The notes beneath the pieces are model-generated. The model did not search any database. It saw only the letters and a list, made by a program, of their open reading frames with translations, and was not told where the DNA came from. From NCBI RefSeq assembly GCF_036347135.1, contig NZ_CP108938.1, forward strand, positions 7,874,001 through 7,938,000: a stretch of DNA of 64,000 bases, given 5' to 3'. The DNA comes from Streptomyces sp. NBC_00775. GTDB taxonomy: Bacteria; Actinomycetota; Actinomycetes; Streptomycetales; Streptomycetaceae. Shown in pieces: positions 41,816 through 50,316 of the stretch. Made by a program: the position numbers and the translations under genes. Each line of letters begins with the position of its first letter. The stretch's first letter is position 1.

Positions 41816-43165
41816 ATGGTGGAGACCACAGGCGGGGAGCCGGACGACGGCGCCGCTGAGGTGCTCGACCGTCCGCTGCCCGACGGCGTGCGCCGGCGGG
41901 TCGTACAGATCGTCTCCGATGGGTTCGGTGGGCTGACGATCGGTGAACTGCCCGCCCAATTGCGGCAGTATGCCCGGTTCACACCCAGTCGACGGGCCAA
42001 GTTCGCCGGTAACGCGATGGCGGCGGCCCTGGAGACGGAGCCTCTTTTCAGACAGCGCATCGCCGAGAAACTGAGAGAGGCGCAGCCGGAACTCACCGGT
42101 GCCCTCGACTCGGGCGCGCCGCCCCCGGCCGCGGATCCGCTGGATGTGGCGGCCGCGGCCTATGTGCTGCGCCCCGCGGGCTGGGTGAAGCTGGTCGCCG
42201 CCGCGGGCGAGGAGGCCCTGCGGGCGGACGCCGAGCGTGCCGACGAGGAGAGCCGGGCCGAGCTGGAACGGCTGCGCGAGGAGCTCGCCGAGGCGCGCGG
42301 GCAGACCAAGGCCGAAACCGAGCGCATGCGCACGGAGTTGGAGGCCGCGAAGAAGGAAGCGGAATCGCTTCACCGCAAGCTGCGCGGGGCCCTCAGCGAC
42401 GTCAAGCGCGGCGAGGCGGCCCTCCGCAAGCTCCAGGGCGAGATGGACACCGGCCGGGCGGAGGGGCACGCCCAGGTCTCCGCCGCCGAGAGCGAGACCC
42501 GGCGGCTCAAGGCGCGGCTCGCGGAGGCCGAGGCGGCCCTGGAGGCCACCCGCAAGGCGGCGCGCGAGGGGCGCAGTGTCGAGGACATGCGCGTACGGCT
42601 GCTGCTCGACACCGTGCTGGAAGCGACCCAAGGGCTGCGGCGGGAGCTGGCGTTGCCACCCGTGTCCGTACGCCCCGCGGAGACCGTGGATGCGGTCGAA
42701 CCGGGACGGATGACGCCAAAAGACATCGCCGCCCGGGCGTTGTCCGAAAACGATCCCGCGATCCTCGACCAGCTGCTCGCGCTGCCACAGGCGCATCTGG
42801 TCGTCGACGGCTACAACGTCACCAAGACCGGCTATCCGCAGATGCCGCTCGAGAAGCAGCGGTTGCGGCTCCTCGGGCAGCTCTCGCAGCTCGCCGCGCA
42901 GACCGGCGCCGAGGTGACCTGTGTCTTCGACGGGGCCGAGCTGGCCGCGCCCGTGCTGCTCGCGCCGCCGCGCGGGGTGCGGGTGCTGTTCTCCAAGGCC
43001 GGCGTCACCGCGGACGAGTTGATCCGCCAGCTGGTGCGCGCCGAGCCGCCCGGGCGGCCGGTGATCGTCGTCTCCACCGACCGTGAGGTGGCCGACGGCA
43101 TCGCCAAGGCGGGTGCGCGACCGGTCGCTTCGGTGGTGCTTCTCAAGCGCTTTTCGCGCGGCTGA
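41816..43165 (+). CDS. NYN (YacP-like) domain protein with coiled coil
   Basis: A 449-residue protein with an N-terminal helical region (1-135), a long coiled coil (about 140-260, rich in Glu/Ala/Arg heptads) and a C-terminal NYN/PIN-like nuclease domain (about 320-449). The domain is marked by HLVVDGYNVTKTGYP, the acidic VTCVFDGAE and IVVSTDREVADG. YacP-type NYN domains are predicted ribonucleases, so it may cleave or process RNA. Metal-binding Asp residues are present (VDGYN, FDGAE, STDRE). It is downstream of the zinc-ribbon gene. Confidence 0.9.
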   Translation: MVETTGGEPDDGAAEVLDRPLPDGVRRRVVQIVSDGFGGLTIGELPAQLRQYARFTPSRRAKFAGNAMAAALETEPLFRQRIAEKLREAQPELTGALDSGAPPPAADPLDVAAAAYVLRPAGWVKLVAAAGEEALRADAERADEESRAELERLREELAEARGQTKAETERMRTELEAAKKEAESLHRKLRGALSDVKRGEAALRKLQGEMDTGRAEGHAQVSAAESETRRLKARLAEAEAALEATRKAAREGRSVEDMRVRLLLDTVLEATQGLRRELALPPVSVRPAETVDAVEPGRMTPKDIAARALSENDPAILDQLLALPQAHLVVDGYNVTKTGYPQMPLEKQRLRLLGQLSQLAAQTGAEVTCVFDGAELAAPVLLAPPRGVRVLFSKAGVTADELIRQLVRAEPPGRPVIVVSTDREVADGIAKAGARPVASVVLLKRFSRG

Positions 43166-43343
43166 GCAGCGGCCGCCCATCTGGGCCGTAAGCCTCATAG
43201 GCAACGTAAGTCCCATGCGTAACGTCCAGGCGCAATGCCCGAATTGGGCCGACCTTCACGCAACGTAGTGTCAAGCGCGTATTACTGCATGTGAGTTGTC
43301 GGCAAAGAATGCGCTCGGTGACCGAGATTTTTCCTATGAGGAT

Positions 43344-43373
43344 TTGAACTGATCACAAGAAGGTCACTAGGGT
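43344..43373 (+). promoter_or_regulatory. Promoter of the first NlpC/P60 gene
   Basis: TTGAAC (43344-43349) and TAGGGT (43368-43373) are exactly 18 bases apart, a good HrdB-type match, in the 316-base region before the gene. It predicts a 5' leader of about 100 bases. I looked for a c-di-AMP (ydaO) riboswitch there and did not find its core. Confidence 0.65.
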
Positions 43374-43481
43374 CAGGCCTCGAACCTCCGCTCGGGTGAT
43401 CACTCATTGGGAGTGACGGCGAAGGGGCACCGCCCGTCGGCGCATTCGGCAGGCGGCTGAAGGAAGAAGGAGCTCGCCTTC

Positions 43482-44513
43482 GTGGCGTCCCACCGTCGAC
43501 CCAAGCAGCCGAGCCGCACCCGTGTGACCGTGCTCACCGCCGCCGCCGCTGCCGTGGCCCTCAGCGCGAATGTGGCCAACGCCGCGCCGAGCGAGAAGCT
43601 GAGCAAGGACGAGGTCAAGGCCAAGGTCGACAAGCTCTACGAGGAGGCCGAGCAGGCCACCGAGAAGCTCGACGGGGCCAAGGAGAAGCAGGAGAAGCTG
43701 CAGAAGCAGATCAGCACCCTGCAGGACAACGTCGCCCGCGGCCAGGAAGAGCTCAACGAGCTGCGCGACGGCCTGGGTTCGATGGCCAGCGCCCAGTACC
43801 GCACCGGAGGCATCGACCCCTCCGTGGCGCTCTTCCTCTCCTCCAACCCGGACGACTATCTCGACCAGGCGTCCACGATGGACCAGCTGAGCGCTCAGCA
43901 GGTCGAGGCGCTGAAGAAGGTCCAGGAGAAGCAGCGTTCGCTCGCGCAGCAGCGCAAGGAAGCCGCCGACAAGCTCAAGGACCTCGCCGACACCCGGGCG
44001 GAGCTCGCCAAGAAGAAGAAGGAAGTCCAGAACAAGCTCGGTTCGGCGCAGAAGCTTCTCAACACGCTGACCGCCAAGGAGAAGGCGGCTCTCGCGGCCG
44101 CCGAGCAGGAGCGCTCCACCCGGGCCAGCGAGCGCGTCGACCTCGGCAACACCAAGTCCGCCTCCGGGCGCGCCGCCGCCGCGTTCTCCGCCGCACAGAG
44201 CAAGCTCGGCTCGCCCTACGTCTACGGCGCCTCCGGACCCTCCTCCTTCGACTGCTCGGGCCTGACGTCCTGGGCCTATGCCCAGGCCGGCGTCACCATC
44301 CCGCGCACCTCGCAGGCGCAGGCCAGCTACGGCACGCGCATCTACTCGCAGAGCGACCTCCAGGTCGGCGACCTGGTCATCTTCTACGGCGACCAGCATC
44401 ACGTCGGCCTGTACGCGGGCAACGGCCAGGTGCTGCACGCCCCGCGCACCGGCACGGTCGTGCGCTACGAGTCGATCAGCAACATGCCCTTCCAGTTCGG
44501 CGTCCGCATCTGA
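43482..44513 (+). CDS. NlpC/P60 peptidoglycan endopeptidase, paralogue 1
   Basis: A 343-residue secreted D,L-endopeptidase of the RipA/RipC type. A Sec signal ends near VANAAPS (residues about 30-36), a coiled-coil domain follows (40-215), and the C-terminal NlpC/P60 domain has the catalytic Cys in SSFDCSGLTSWAY, His in QHHVGLYAG and His in QVLHAPR. It cleaves stem peptides during growth or division; the coiled coil probably keeps it inactive until displaced. GTG at 43482 with GAAGGAG upstream. The next gene is a tandem paralogue with the same layout. Confidence 0.95.
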   Translation: MASHRRPKQPSRTRVTVLTAAAAAVALSANVANAAPSEKLSKDEVKAKVDKLYEEAEQATEKLDGAKEKQEKLQKQISTLQDNVARGQEELNELRDGLGSMASAQYRTGGIDPSVALFLSSNPDDYLDQASTMDQLSAQQVEALKKVQEKQRSLAQQRKEAADKLKDLADTRAELAKKKKEVQNKLGSAQKLLNTLTAKEKAALAAAEQERSTRASERVDLGNTKSASGRAAAAFSAAQSKLGSPYVYGASGPSSFDCSGLTSWAYAQAGVTIPRTSQAQASYGTRIYSQSDLQVGDLVIFYGDQHHVGLYAGNGQVLHAPRTGTVVRYESISNMPFQFGVRI

Positions 44514-44665
44514 TGCTCCGGCTTCCGGATCTGACGTACGCCCCCTGAAGGGACCCTTCGCCACGCCGCCCAAACGGGCGAATTGCGGTAACTCCCGCTG
44601 ACCCCACGCCCCGTCGGTGACCTGCGTCTCCGGCGGGGCGTCACTTTGTGTGCCCGCGGAGGTCT

Positions 44666-44695
44666 TTGGCCGGTGCGTAGTCGCACGGCTACTGT
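44666..44695 (+). promoter_or_regulatory. Candidate promoter of the second NlpC/P60 gene
   Basis: TTGGCC (44666-44671) and TACTGT (44690-44695) are 18 bases apart, 57 bases before the start codon. The paralogue therefore has its own promoter. Confidence 0.55.
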
Positions 44696-44751
44696 CTGGC
44701 GCGTTTCCCCCAACTCCGGGGGACCGTCAGCGGAAGGGAGAGCGGCTACTC

Positions 44752-45774
44752 GTGGGGTTCCATCGCCGCCTTGCACCGTCCGGCTTCGACCGGGGCGCCG
44801 GCGCCGCCGGCATCGCGGCCTGCGTGATGTCCGCCGCGGTCGCGGCACTCGGCGCGCTGCCGGCAGCCGCAGCACCGCAGGACGACACCCGGGCCGAGGT
44901 GGACCGCCTCTACGCGCAGGCGGAGAAGGCCACCGAGGCGTACAACAAGGCCGACGAGCGCGCCGACTCGCTGCGCGAGGACATCACCACGGCGCAGGAC
45001 GAAATCGCCCGCCAGCAGGAACGCATCAACACCATGCGGGACGCGCTCGGTTCGCTCGCCGGGGCCCAGTACCGGTCCGGCGGCCTCGATCCCTCGCTCG
45101 CGCTGCTGTTCTCCGACAACCCGGCCGACTACCTCGACAAGGCCGCCGCCCTCGACCGGATCACCGCCCACCAGGCCGGCGAGTTCAAGGACCTCCAGCT
45201 CGCCATGCGCGACCTCGCCCAGAAACGCGAGGAGGCCACCGGAAAGCTCGCCGAACTGGAGCGCAGCCGCAAGGCCGTCACCCAGAACAAGCGCACCGTC
45301 GAGCGAAAACTGGCCAAGGCGCAGGAGCTGCTCAACTCCCTGCCGTACGCCGAGCGCGCCGCCTACGACCGGGCGTCGCGTTCCGCGCGCGCCGACATGC
45401 CCGACCTCGGGGGCGCGGTCCCGTCCTCGGCGCGTGCGGCCGCCGCCGTCGCCGCGGCACGCTCGGCGCTCGGCCGCCCTTATGTGTGGGGTGCCACCGG
45501 GCCGAGCGGCTTCGACTGTTCGGGCCTGATGCAGTGGTCGTACGCGCAGGCCGGAGTCGGTCTGCCGCGCACCTCGCAGGAACAGCGGTACGCCGGACGG
45601 CAGGTGCCGCTCTCCCAGGCACGGCCGGGTGACCTGGTCACCTACCGCTCGGACGCCAGCCATGTCGGGATGTACGTGGGCAACGGCCAGGTGATCCACG
45701 CCCCCTACCCGGGCGCCCCGGTGCGCTACGACCCGGTGGGCATGATGCCGGTCTCGTCCGTGACGCGGGTCTGA
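44752..45774 (+). CDS. NlpC/P60 peptidoglycan endopeptidase, paralogue 2
   Basis: A 340-residue secreted endopeptidase with the same layout as its neighbour: signal (ending near LPAAAAPQ, about residue 43), coiled coil (50-215) and NlpC/P60 domain with Cys in SGFDCSGLMQWSY and His in ASHVGMYVG and QVIHAPY. The shared DGLGS/DALGS, AQYR and GGxDPS segments show a gene duplication, with divergence concentrated in the coiled coil. The GTG at 44752 has GGGAGAG nine bases upstream; the longer frame from 44617 lacks a ribosome site. Confidence 0.94.
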   Translation: MGFHRRLAPSGFDRGAGAAGIAACVMSAAVAALGALPAAAAPQDDTRAEVDRLYAQAEKATEAYNKADERADSLREDITTAQDEIARQQERINTMRDALGSLAGAQYRSGGLDPSLALLFSDNPADYLDKAAALDRITAHQAGEFKDLQLAMRDLAQKREEATGKLAELERSRKAVTQNKRTVERKLAKAQELLNSLPYAERAAYDRASRSARADMPDLGGAVPSSARAAAAVAAARSALGRPYVWGATGPSGFDCSGLMQWSYAQAGVGLPRTSQEQRYAGRQVPLSQARPGDLVTYRSDASHVGMYVGNGQVIHAPYPGAPVRYDPVGMMPVSSVTRV

Positions 45775-45804
45775 CCCCCGGGCCAAGCCCGTACGATCGG
45801 GAAC

Positions 45805-47001
45805 GTGGCTGGTCGAAGGCGTGCGTCGCGAGCGGGGCTCTCCCTGGTGCTGCTGCTCGCCGTGCTCGTCGGCTGTGGCGGGCGGGCGCCGTCGGACGCG
45901 GCGGCGACCGAGGTGCAGCGGGTGCTCGACCGGCGGGCGGTGGCGGTCCTCGACCGGGACGAGCCGGCGTACCGGGCAACGGATCAATCGGCCGCCGGGA
46001 CCGCCGAGTTCGCGAACCTGGGCGCTGTCCCGCTGACGGCCTGGTCGTATCACCTGACCGACCTCCACCGCTCCGGCGACCGGGCCACGGCCGACGCCGA
46101 GCTGCGCTACCGGATCAAGGGGTACGACACCGCGCCCGTCACCGCCGCCCGCACACTGAGCCTGACCCGCACCGACGGCAGCTGGCGGGTCGCCTCAGAC
46201 GAGCCCGCGAAGAAGTCGGGCGAGCAGCTGTGGGAGCAGGGGGCCGTGAAGGTCGTACGGGGTGCGCACAGCCTCGTCCTGGGGGTCGGGCAGACCGGCG
46301 AGCGGCTGCGCGCGTACGCGGACCTCGCGGACCATGCCGTGCCCGCCGTGTCCCAGGCGTGGGGCACCGACTGGTCGCGGCACGTCGTCGTGCTCGTACC
46401 GAAGTCGCTGGAGGGGATGGCGGGGCTGCTCGGCGCCCCGGCGTCCGGGTACCGGGGGATCGCGGCGGTGACCACCGGTGAGGCCGGGGGCTCGGCGAAG
46501 GCGCCCGCCGACCGGATCATCGTCAACCCCGACGCGTACGGCATCCTCGGCGACTTCGGCAAACAGGTCGTGCTCACCCACGAGACGACGCACGTGGCCA
46601 CCCGCGCCCACACCACGGCCGCCACGCCCCTGTGGCTCTCCGAGGGCTACGCGGACTGGGTCGGCTACCGCGGCAGCGGGCGGACGGCCACGCAGGTCGC
46701 GCCGGAGCTGGAGCAGGCCGTCAGGGAGGGGCGTGTCCCGGCCGCGCTGCCGGTCGACAAGGACTTCGGGTTCTCCGGGGACGCGGCGAAGCTGGCGCAG
46801 GCGTACGAGGGCGGCTGGATGGCCTGCCGGCTGATCGCCGACCACTGGGGCGAGGTCCGGCTGAACGACTTCTACCGGGCGGTGGGCGACCACGGGAAGC
46901 GGGCCGGGGCGGTCGAGGGCGCGCTGCGGGATGTGCTGGATACGACGCCGGAGAAGTTCACGGAGCAGTGGCGGGCCTACCTCAGGGCTCAACTCGGCTG
47001 A
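45805..47001 (+). CDS. Zinc metallopeptidase-like lipoprotein (peptidase MA-like)
   Basis: A 398-residue lipoprotein: signal with lipobox VLVGC (Cys about 24), an NTF2-like region and a C-terminal gluzincin domain. The HExxH motif is LTHETTHVAT (about 255-264) and the third ligand is probably Glu in LSEGYADWVGY, as in peptidase MA families. It would be a surface-anchored protease; substrates are unknown. The GTG at 45805 has TACGAT seven bases upstream and no Shine-Dalgarno sequence, so a leaderless mRNA is likely. Its 3' end overlaps the padR-type gene on the other strand by 13 bases. Confidence 0.9.
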   Translation: MAGRRRASRAGLSLVLLLAVLVGCGGRAPSDAAATEVQRVLDRRAVAVLDRDEPAYRATDQSAAGTAEFANLGAVPLTAWSYHLTDLHRSGDRATADAELRYRIKGYDTAPVTAARTLSLTRTDGSWRVASDEPAKKSGEQLWEQGAVKVVRGAHSLVLGVGQTGERLRAYADLADHAVPAVSQAWGTDWSRHVVVLVPKSLEGMAGLLGAPASGYRGIAAVTTGEAGGSAKAPADRIIVNPDAYGILGDFGKQVVLTHETTHVATRAHTTAATPLWLSEGYADWVGYRGSGRTATQVAPELEQAVREGRVPAALPVDKDFGFSGDAAKLAQAYEGGWMACRLIADHWGEVRLNDFYRAVGDHGKRAGAVEGALRDVLDTTPEKFTEQWRAYLRAQLG

Positions 47002-47519
47002 CGCAGCTGGGAGATCGCCTCGGTGAGCCATGCGCGTTCCGCTTCTCCGGTGGCTCGTGCCACCCGCAGGATGCCCTGGCGGAACAGGTCGTCCGTCTCC
47101 TCCGCGCGTACGGGTTCTCCGTCGCGGTAGAAGAAGCTCGCGGGGGTGGTGAGGAAGTCCAGACGGCGCCGCAGAACGGCCGCCTGCTCCCGGGGGTCCG
47201 GCAGGTGCCGCAGGAAGGCCAGGACCGTGTTGAAGCGCACCTGGTCGGTGATCTCGGCCTGCTTGGGACGGCGCAGCCGCTCCAGGAGGTCCTCGCGGCC
47301 CTGGTCGGTGAGCGACAGGATGCGGCGTGGGGCCGCGCTGCTGCCCGGCTCCGTGTGCTGACTGAGTTTGCCCGCCGTGACCAGCCGCGTGATCGCGGGG
47401 TAGAGCGCGCCGTCGCTCACCGGGCGGACGTGTCCGTTGAGCGCCTTGATGCGCTCCTTCAACTCGTAGCCGTGCAAAGGCTCTTCGGCGAGAAAGCCCA
47501 GGATCGACAGCTCCAGCAT
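46989..47519 (-). CDS. PadR-family transcriptional regulator
   Basis: A 176-residue winged-helix repressor with the N-terminal PadR domain (LELSILGFLAEEPLHGYEL, then YPAITRLVTAGKL and ILSLTDQGRE) and a C-terminal helical dimerisation domain of the AphA/Vir type. It is divergent from a MATE efflux gene across a palindrome-rich spacer, the usual layout of a drug-responsive PadR repressor controlling its own gene and an exporter. Confidence 0.94.
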   Translation of the reverse strand: MLELSILGFLAEEPLHGYELKERIKALNGHVRPVSDGALYPAITRLVTAGKLSQHTEPGSSAAPRRILSLTDQGREDLLERLRRPKQAEITDQVRFNTVLAFLRHLPDPREQAAVLRRRLDFLTTPASFFYRDGEPVRAEETDDLFRQGILRVARATGEAERAWLTEAISQLRQPS

Positions 47520-47559
47520 CCGGTTCGGCCCCCTTCTTGAAGTCGTCGTGCGGCCATGG

Positions 47560-47608
47560 TACCTCTTATCGAGCTACCTCTAAACGAGGTAGCTCGTATC
47601 GAGATAGC
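47560..47608. promoter_or_regulatory. PadR-type operator between the regulator and MATE genes
   Basis: GAGCTACCTC (47571-47580) and GAGGTAGCTC (47586-47595) form a perfect 10-bp inverted repeat with spacer TAAAC. Flanking TATCGAG copies at 47567 and 47597 extend the symmetry. The A/T-rich block lies where both promoters must be, so a repressor bound here would shut both genes. Confidence 0.75.
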
Positions 47609-47629
47609 CTGCCGCACGAGGGAGCCCCT

Positions 47630-48946
47630 GTGAACGCCCATCGCAAGCAGCTCATAGCGCTCGCCCACCCCGTCTACCTCTCGCTGCTCGCCTCCGTTGC
47701 CGCCGGGATCATCAACACCGTCTGGGTCTCCCGGCTCGGCGGCGCCGCCGTGGCCGCCGTCGCCGTCGCCACCAACACCGAGAACGTGCTGCTCGGCGTC
47801 GCCCTGGTCTTCGCCTCCGGGACGACCGTCCTGGTCTCGCACGCCAGAGGCGCACGGGATCCGGGCGCGGTCCGGGCGGCCGTACGCGGCGGATGGGCGC
47901 TGTGCGCGGTGGTCACGCCGGTGGTCGCCGTGGGCGGATATCTGCTGCGGGAGCCGCTGGCCCGGCTGGTGCTGGGCGGCGACGGGCGCGCCCTGTCACT
48001 CGCCGTCGGGTACTTCGCGCTCTCCCTGCCCGGCATCGCCGTCTTCTTCGCGCAGAACCTCGTCGACGGCATCCTGAAGGGCACCGGCGACACCCGCACC
48101 CCGATGCGGCTCGCCCTGCTTGCCAACGGTCTGATCCTCGGCCTCGACCCGCTGTTCATCCAGGCGTACGGCGTCCAGGGCGCCGCCGCCTCCACGGTGC
48201 TGTGCCGCTGCGTGGCCCTGGCCGTCGGGCTGCTCGCCCTGCGCGGGAACACGCTCCTGCGCCAGGCGGCAGCCGTCCGGCCCTCGGAGGCCACCGGTGC
48301 CGCCCTGCGCAGGACCCTGACCACCGGCCTGCCGATGTCCGCCGACTTCACCGTCCGGCAGGGCGGGGCGCTGGTCCTGGTCGCCATCGTGGCCAGGCTC
48401 GGGGTGACGGCCGTGGCCGCGTACTCGATCGCCTACAAGGTCATGTACATCGCGACCATGGCGTTCTACTCGGTCCGGCAGGCCGCCTCGATCCACACCG
48501 CGCACACGCGGGGCGCGGGCGGGGACGAGCGGGGTGCCATCGGACGCCAGGCCGTGCTCGTCTCGGGAACGGTGGGCGTGCTCGCCGCTTCCCTGCTCGC
48601 TCTCCTCGCCCCCTGGATCATGCGGGCCTTCGGCGCCGGACCCGCGGTCGCGCACGACGGAGTCCTCTTCCTGCGCTGTGTCGGGCCCTACCTGCTGCTG
48701 ATGGCCTGCTTCATCGCGCTCGGCGGGGTCTTCGAGGGCAGCGGGGGAGCGCCGTTGCTGCTCCGGGTGACGCTGACCGGGACGGCGGTCCAGCTCCCGC
48801 TCGCCTACGCGCTGTCGGGGCTGGGGCTGCCCGGGATATGCCTCGCGCTGGCACTGTCCATGACGGTGCAGTGCGCCGTGCTGTTCGTGTGGATCGGGCG
48901 GCACCGTCAGGAGGACGCGAGGGTCTCCTTGGTGCGGGCGGCCTGA
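47630..48946 (+). CDS. MATE-family efflux transporter
   Basis: A 438-residue, twelve-helix MATE exporter coupled to Na+ or H+ gradients. It contains the paired repeats of the family (ASGTTVLVSHARGARDPG in the first half; FYSVRQAASIHTAHTRGAG at the matching point of the second). The GTG at 47630 has GAGGGAG five bases upstream; an upstream extension across the operator is rejected. It is likely repressed by the divergent PadR protein. The substrate is unknown. Confidence 0.92.
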   Translation: MNAHRKQLIALAHPVYLSLLASVAAGIINTVWVSRLGGAAVAAVAVATNTENVLLGVALVFASGTTVLVSHARGARDPGAVRAAVRGGWALCAVVTPVVAVGGYLLREPLARLVLGGDGRALSLAVGYFALSLPGIAVFFAQNLVDGILKGTGDTRTPMRLALLANGLILGLDPLFIQAYGVQGAAASTVLCRCVALAVGLLALRGNTLLRQAAAVRPSEATGAALRRTLTTGLPMSADFTVRQGGALVLVAIVARLGVTAVAAYSIAYKVMYIATMAFYSVRQAASIHTAHTRGAGGDERGAIGRQAVLVSGTVGVLAASLLALLAPWIMRAFGAGPAVAHDGVLFLRCVGPYLLLMACFIALGGVFEGSGGAPLLLRVTLTGTAVQLPLAYALSGLGLPGICLALALSMTVQCAVLFVWIGRHRQEDARVSLVRAA

Positions 48947-50148
48947 GAGGGGACCGTCGGGGCCGGCTCGGACACCGTGCCCCGCCACAGTTCCAGCGCG
49001 GCGAGCAGCGTGGCGATCACCAGCAGACCGTTGCGGGCGAACAGCAGGGTGATGCCGAGCCGGTCGCTGGAGACCACGTGCGAGAACCAGATCGGGAACT
49101 CCAGCACGGTCACGAAGCACGCGGCCAGCACCAGACCGACCGGCAGCGCCATGCGGCTGCCGCGGAAGCACAGACAGACGGCCGCGAGCCCGACCAGCCA
49201 GACCATGTACTGCGGGCTGATGACCCGGCTGGTGGTCGTGAACATCAGCACGGCCACGAACGCGGCGTCGGCCAGTGTGTGCGGCAGGAACCGCTTGGCG
49301 CACAGCCGCCACAGCAGCAGCCAGCCGAAGGCGACCGCGGTGAGCACCAGGGCCGCCGTGCTGACGACATCGACGTACGGGCCGAGGAACTCCACGGAGC
49401 CGTAGTTGAGCAGTACCTGGCCGTCCCAGCCGTACTGCCGGGCCACATGGAAGACGAGGGAGCCGAGCGACTCGACCTCGGTGCCGCGGTCGCGCTGGAA
49501 GGTCAGGAAGGAGAAGGCGCCGGGCATCGCCATGGCGAACAGCACCGCGATCCCACCGGCGGACACCGCCGCCGCGGTCCACGCCCGGCGCCGGACGGCC
49601 CCGACGAGCAGCAGCACCGGCCACACCTTCACCAGCGCGCCGAAGCCCACGAGCATGCCCATCACCCGCGGATGGCGCGCACCGGCGAGCAGCGCCGCGA
49701 CCGCGACGGCCGTCACCATCACGTCGTAGCGGGCGTACACGGTCGGCCCGAGCAGCGGTACGCCGACCACCCACACCCAGGCGCCGCGCAGACTCTTGCC
49801 GGAGCGCAGGCCCGCGTACTGGAGCAGCCCGAACACCACGAAGTCGGCGAGGAAGGCCAGCACGAAGAAGGCCTGCGCGTATGCGAGGAAGGGCAGCAGC
49901 GCCGGGGAGAGGATCGCGAGCGCGGCGGCCGGCGGGTACTGCCAGGTGACGTCGTCGAGCGGGAAGGTGCCGTGCTTGAGGACCTCGTACCAGCCCTGGT
50001 AGATCACCGAGACATCGCTCGTGACATCCGGGCCGGGGAAGACGTACACCTTGAACACGAAGAGGAGCAGCACCAGCCTGGTCAGGCCCCAGGTTCCCAC
50101 CAGCGCGAGCACTCCGAACGGGAACCTCTCCCCCCTAGCGCCCTCCAT
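48907..50148 (-). CDS. GT87-type membrane mannosyltransferase-like protein
   Basis: A 413-residue protein with about ten to twelve helices and an extracytoplasmic Asp-containing loop after the first (VFPGPDVTSDVSVIYQGWYEVL), the catalytic-loop layout of GT-C polyprenyl-phosphate mannose transferases. GT87 members such as Rv2181 add alpha-1,2-mannose to lipomannan or glycoproteins; Rv2181 lies in the same neighbourhood. The start is uncertain: ATG 50148 (AGGTGG close by) or ATG 50205. The 3' end overlaps the MATE gene by 40 bases on the opposite strand. It is divergent from the pimB-type gene. Confidence 0.85.
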   Translation of the reverse strand: MEGARGERFPFGVLALVGTWGLTRLVLLLFVFKVYVFPGPDVTSDVSVIYQGWYEVLKHGTFPLDDVTWQYPPAAALAILSPALLPFLAYAQAFFVLAFLADFVVFGLLQYAGLRSGKSLRGAWVWVVGVPLLGPTVYARYDVMVTAVAVAALLAGARHPRVMGMLVGFGALVKVWPVLLLVGAVRRRAWTAAAVSAGGIAVLFAMAMPGAFSFLTFQRDRGTEVESLGSLVFHVARQYGWDGQVLLNYGSVEFLGPYVDVVSTAALVLTAVAFGWLLLWRLCAKRFLPHTLADAAFVAVLMFTTTSRVISPQYMVWLVGLAAVCLCFRGSRMALPVGLVLAACFVTVLEFPIWFSHVVSSDRLGITLLFARNGLLVIATLLAALELWRGTVSEPAPTVPSQAARTKETLASS

Positions 50149-50165
50149 GCCCACCTGGCCCTTGT

Positions 50166-50199
50166 CCGTCCGGATATCCGTCCGGATGGTCCGTCCGGA
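50166..50199. repeat. Three CCGTCCGGA repeats in a divergent promoter region
   Basis: CCGTCCGGA recurs at 50166-50174, 50178-50186 and 50191-50199, with 12-13-base spacing, between the divergent mannosyltransferase genes. The regular spacing of about one helical turn suggests a protein-binding array. If the GT87 gene starts at 50205 it would instead be coding. Confidence 0.5.
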
Positions 50200-50316
50200 A
50201 CTCATGTGCTGTGCCGCTGCGATTTCGCGGTGCCATGATGTCGCGTCGCCCTGTGTGCGAGCCATCAAGCGCGGCCGTGCGGAGCTGTGAGTATAGGTTC
50301 GGTACTGTCGAACACG

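Noticed and set aside
43374..43481. c-di-AMP (ydaO/yuaA) riboswitch before the NlpC/P60 gene
   Set aside because: Such riboswitches often precede cell-wall hydrolase genes in actinobacteria, but I could not find the conserved core sequences in this leader.
45805..47001. Intact HExxH as proof of an active protease
   Set aside because: The motif and a candidate third ligand are present, but the family also contains non-proteolytic members. The function is left as metallopeptidase-like.
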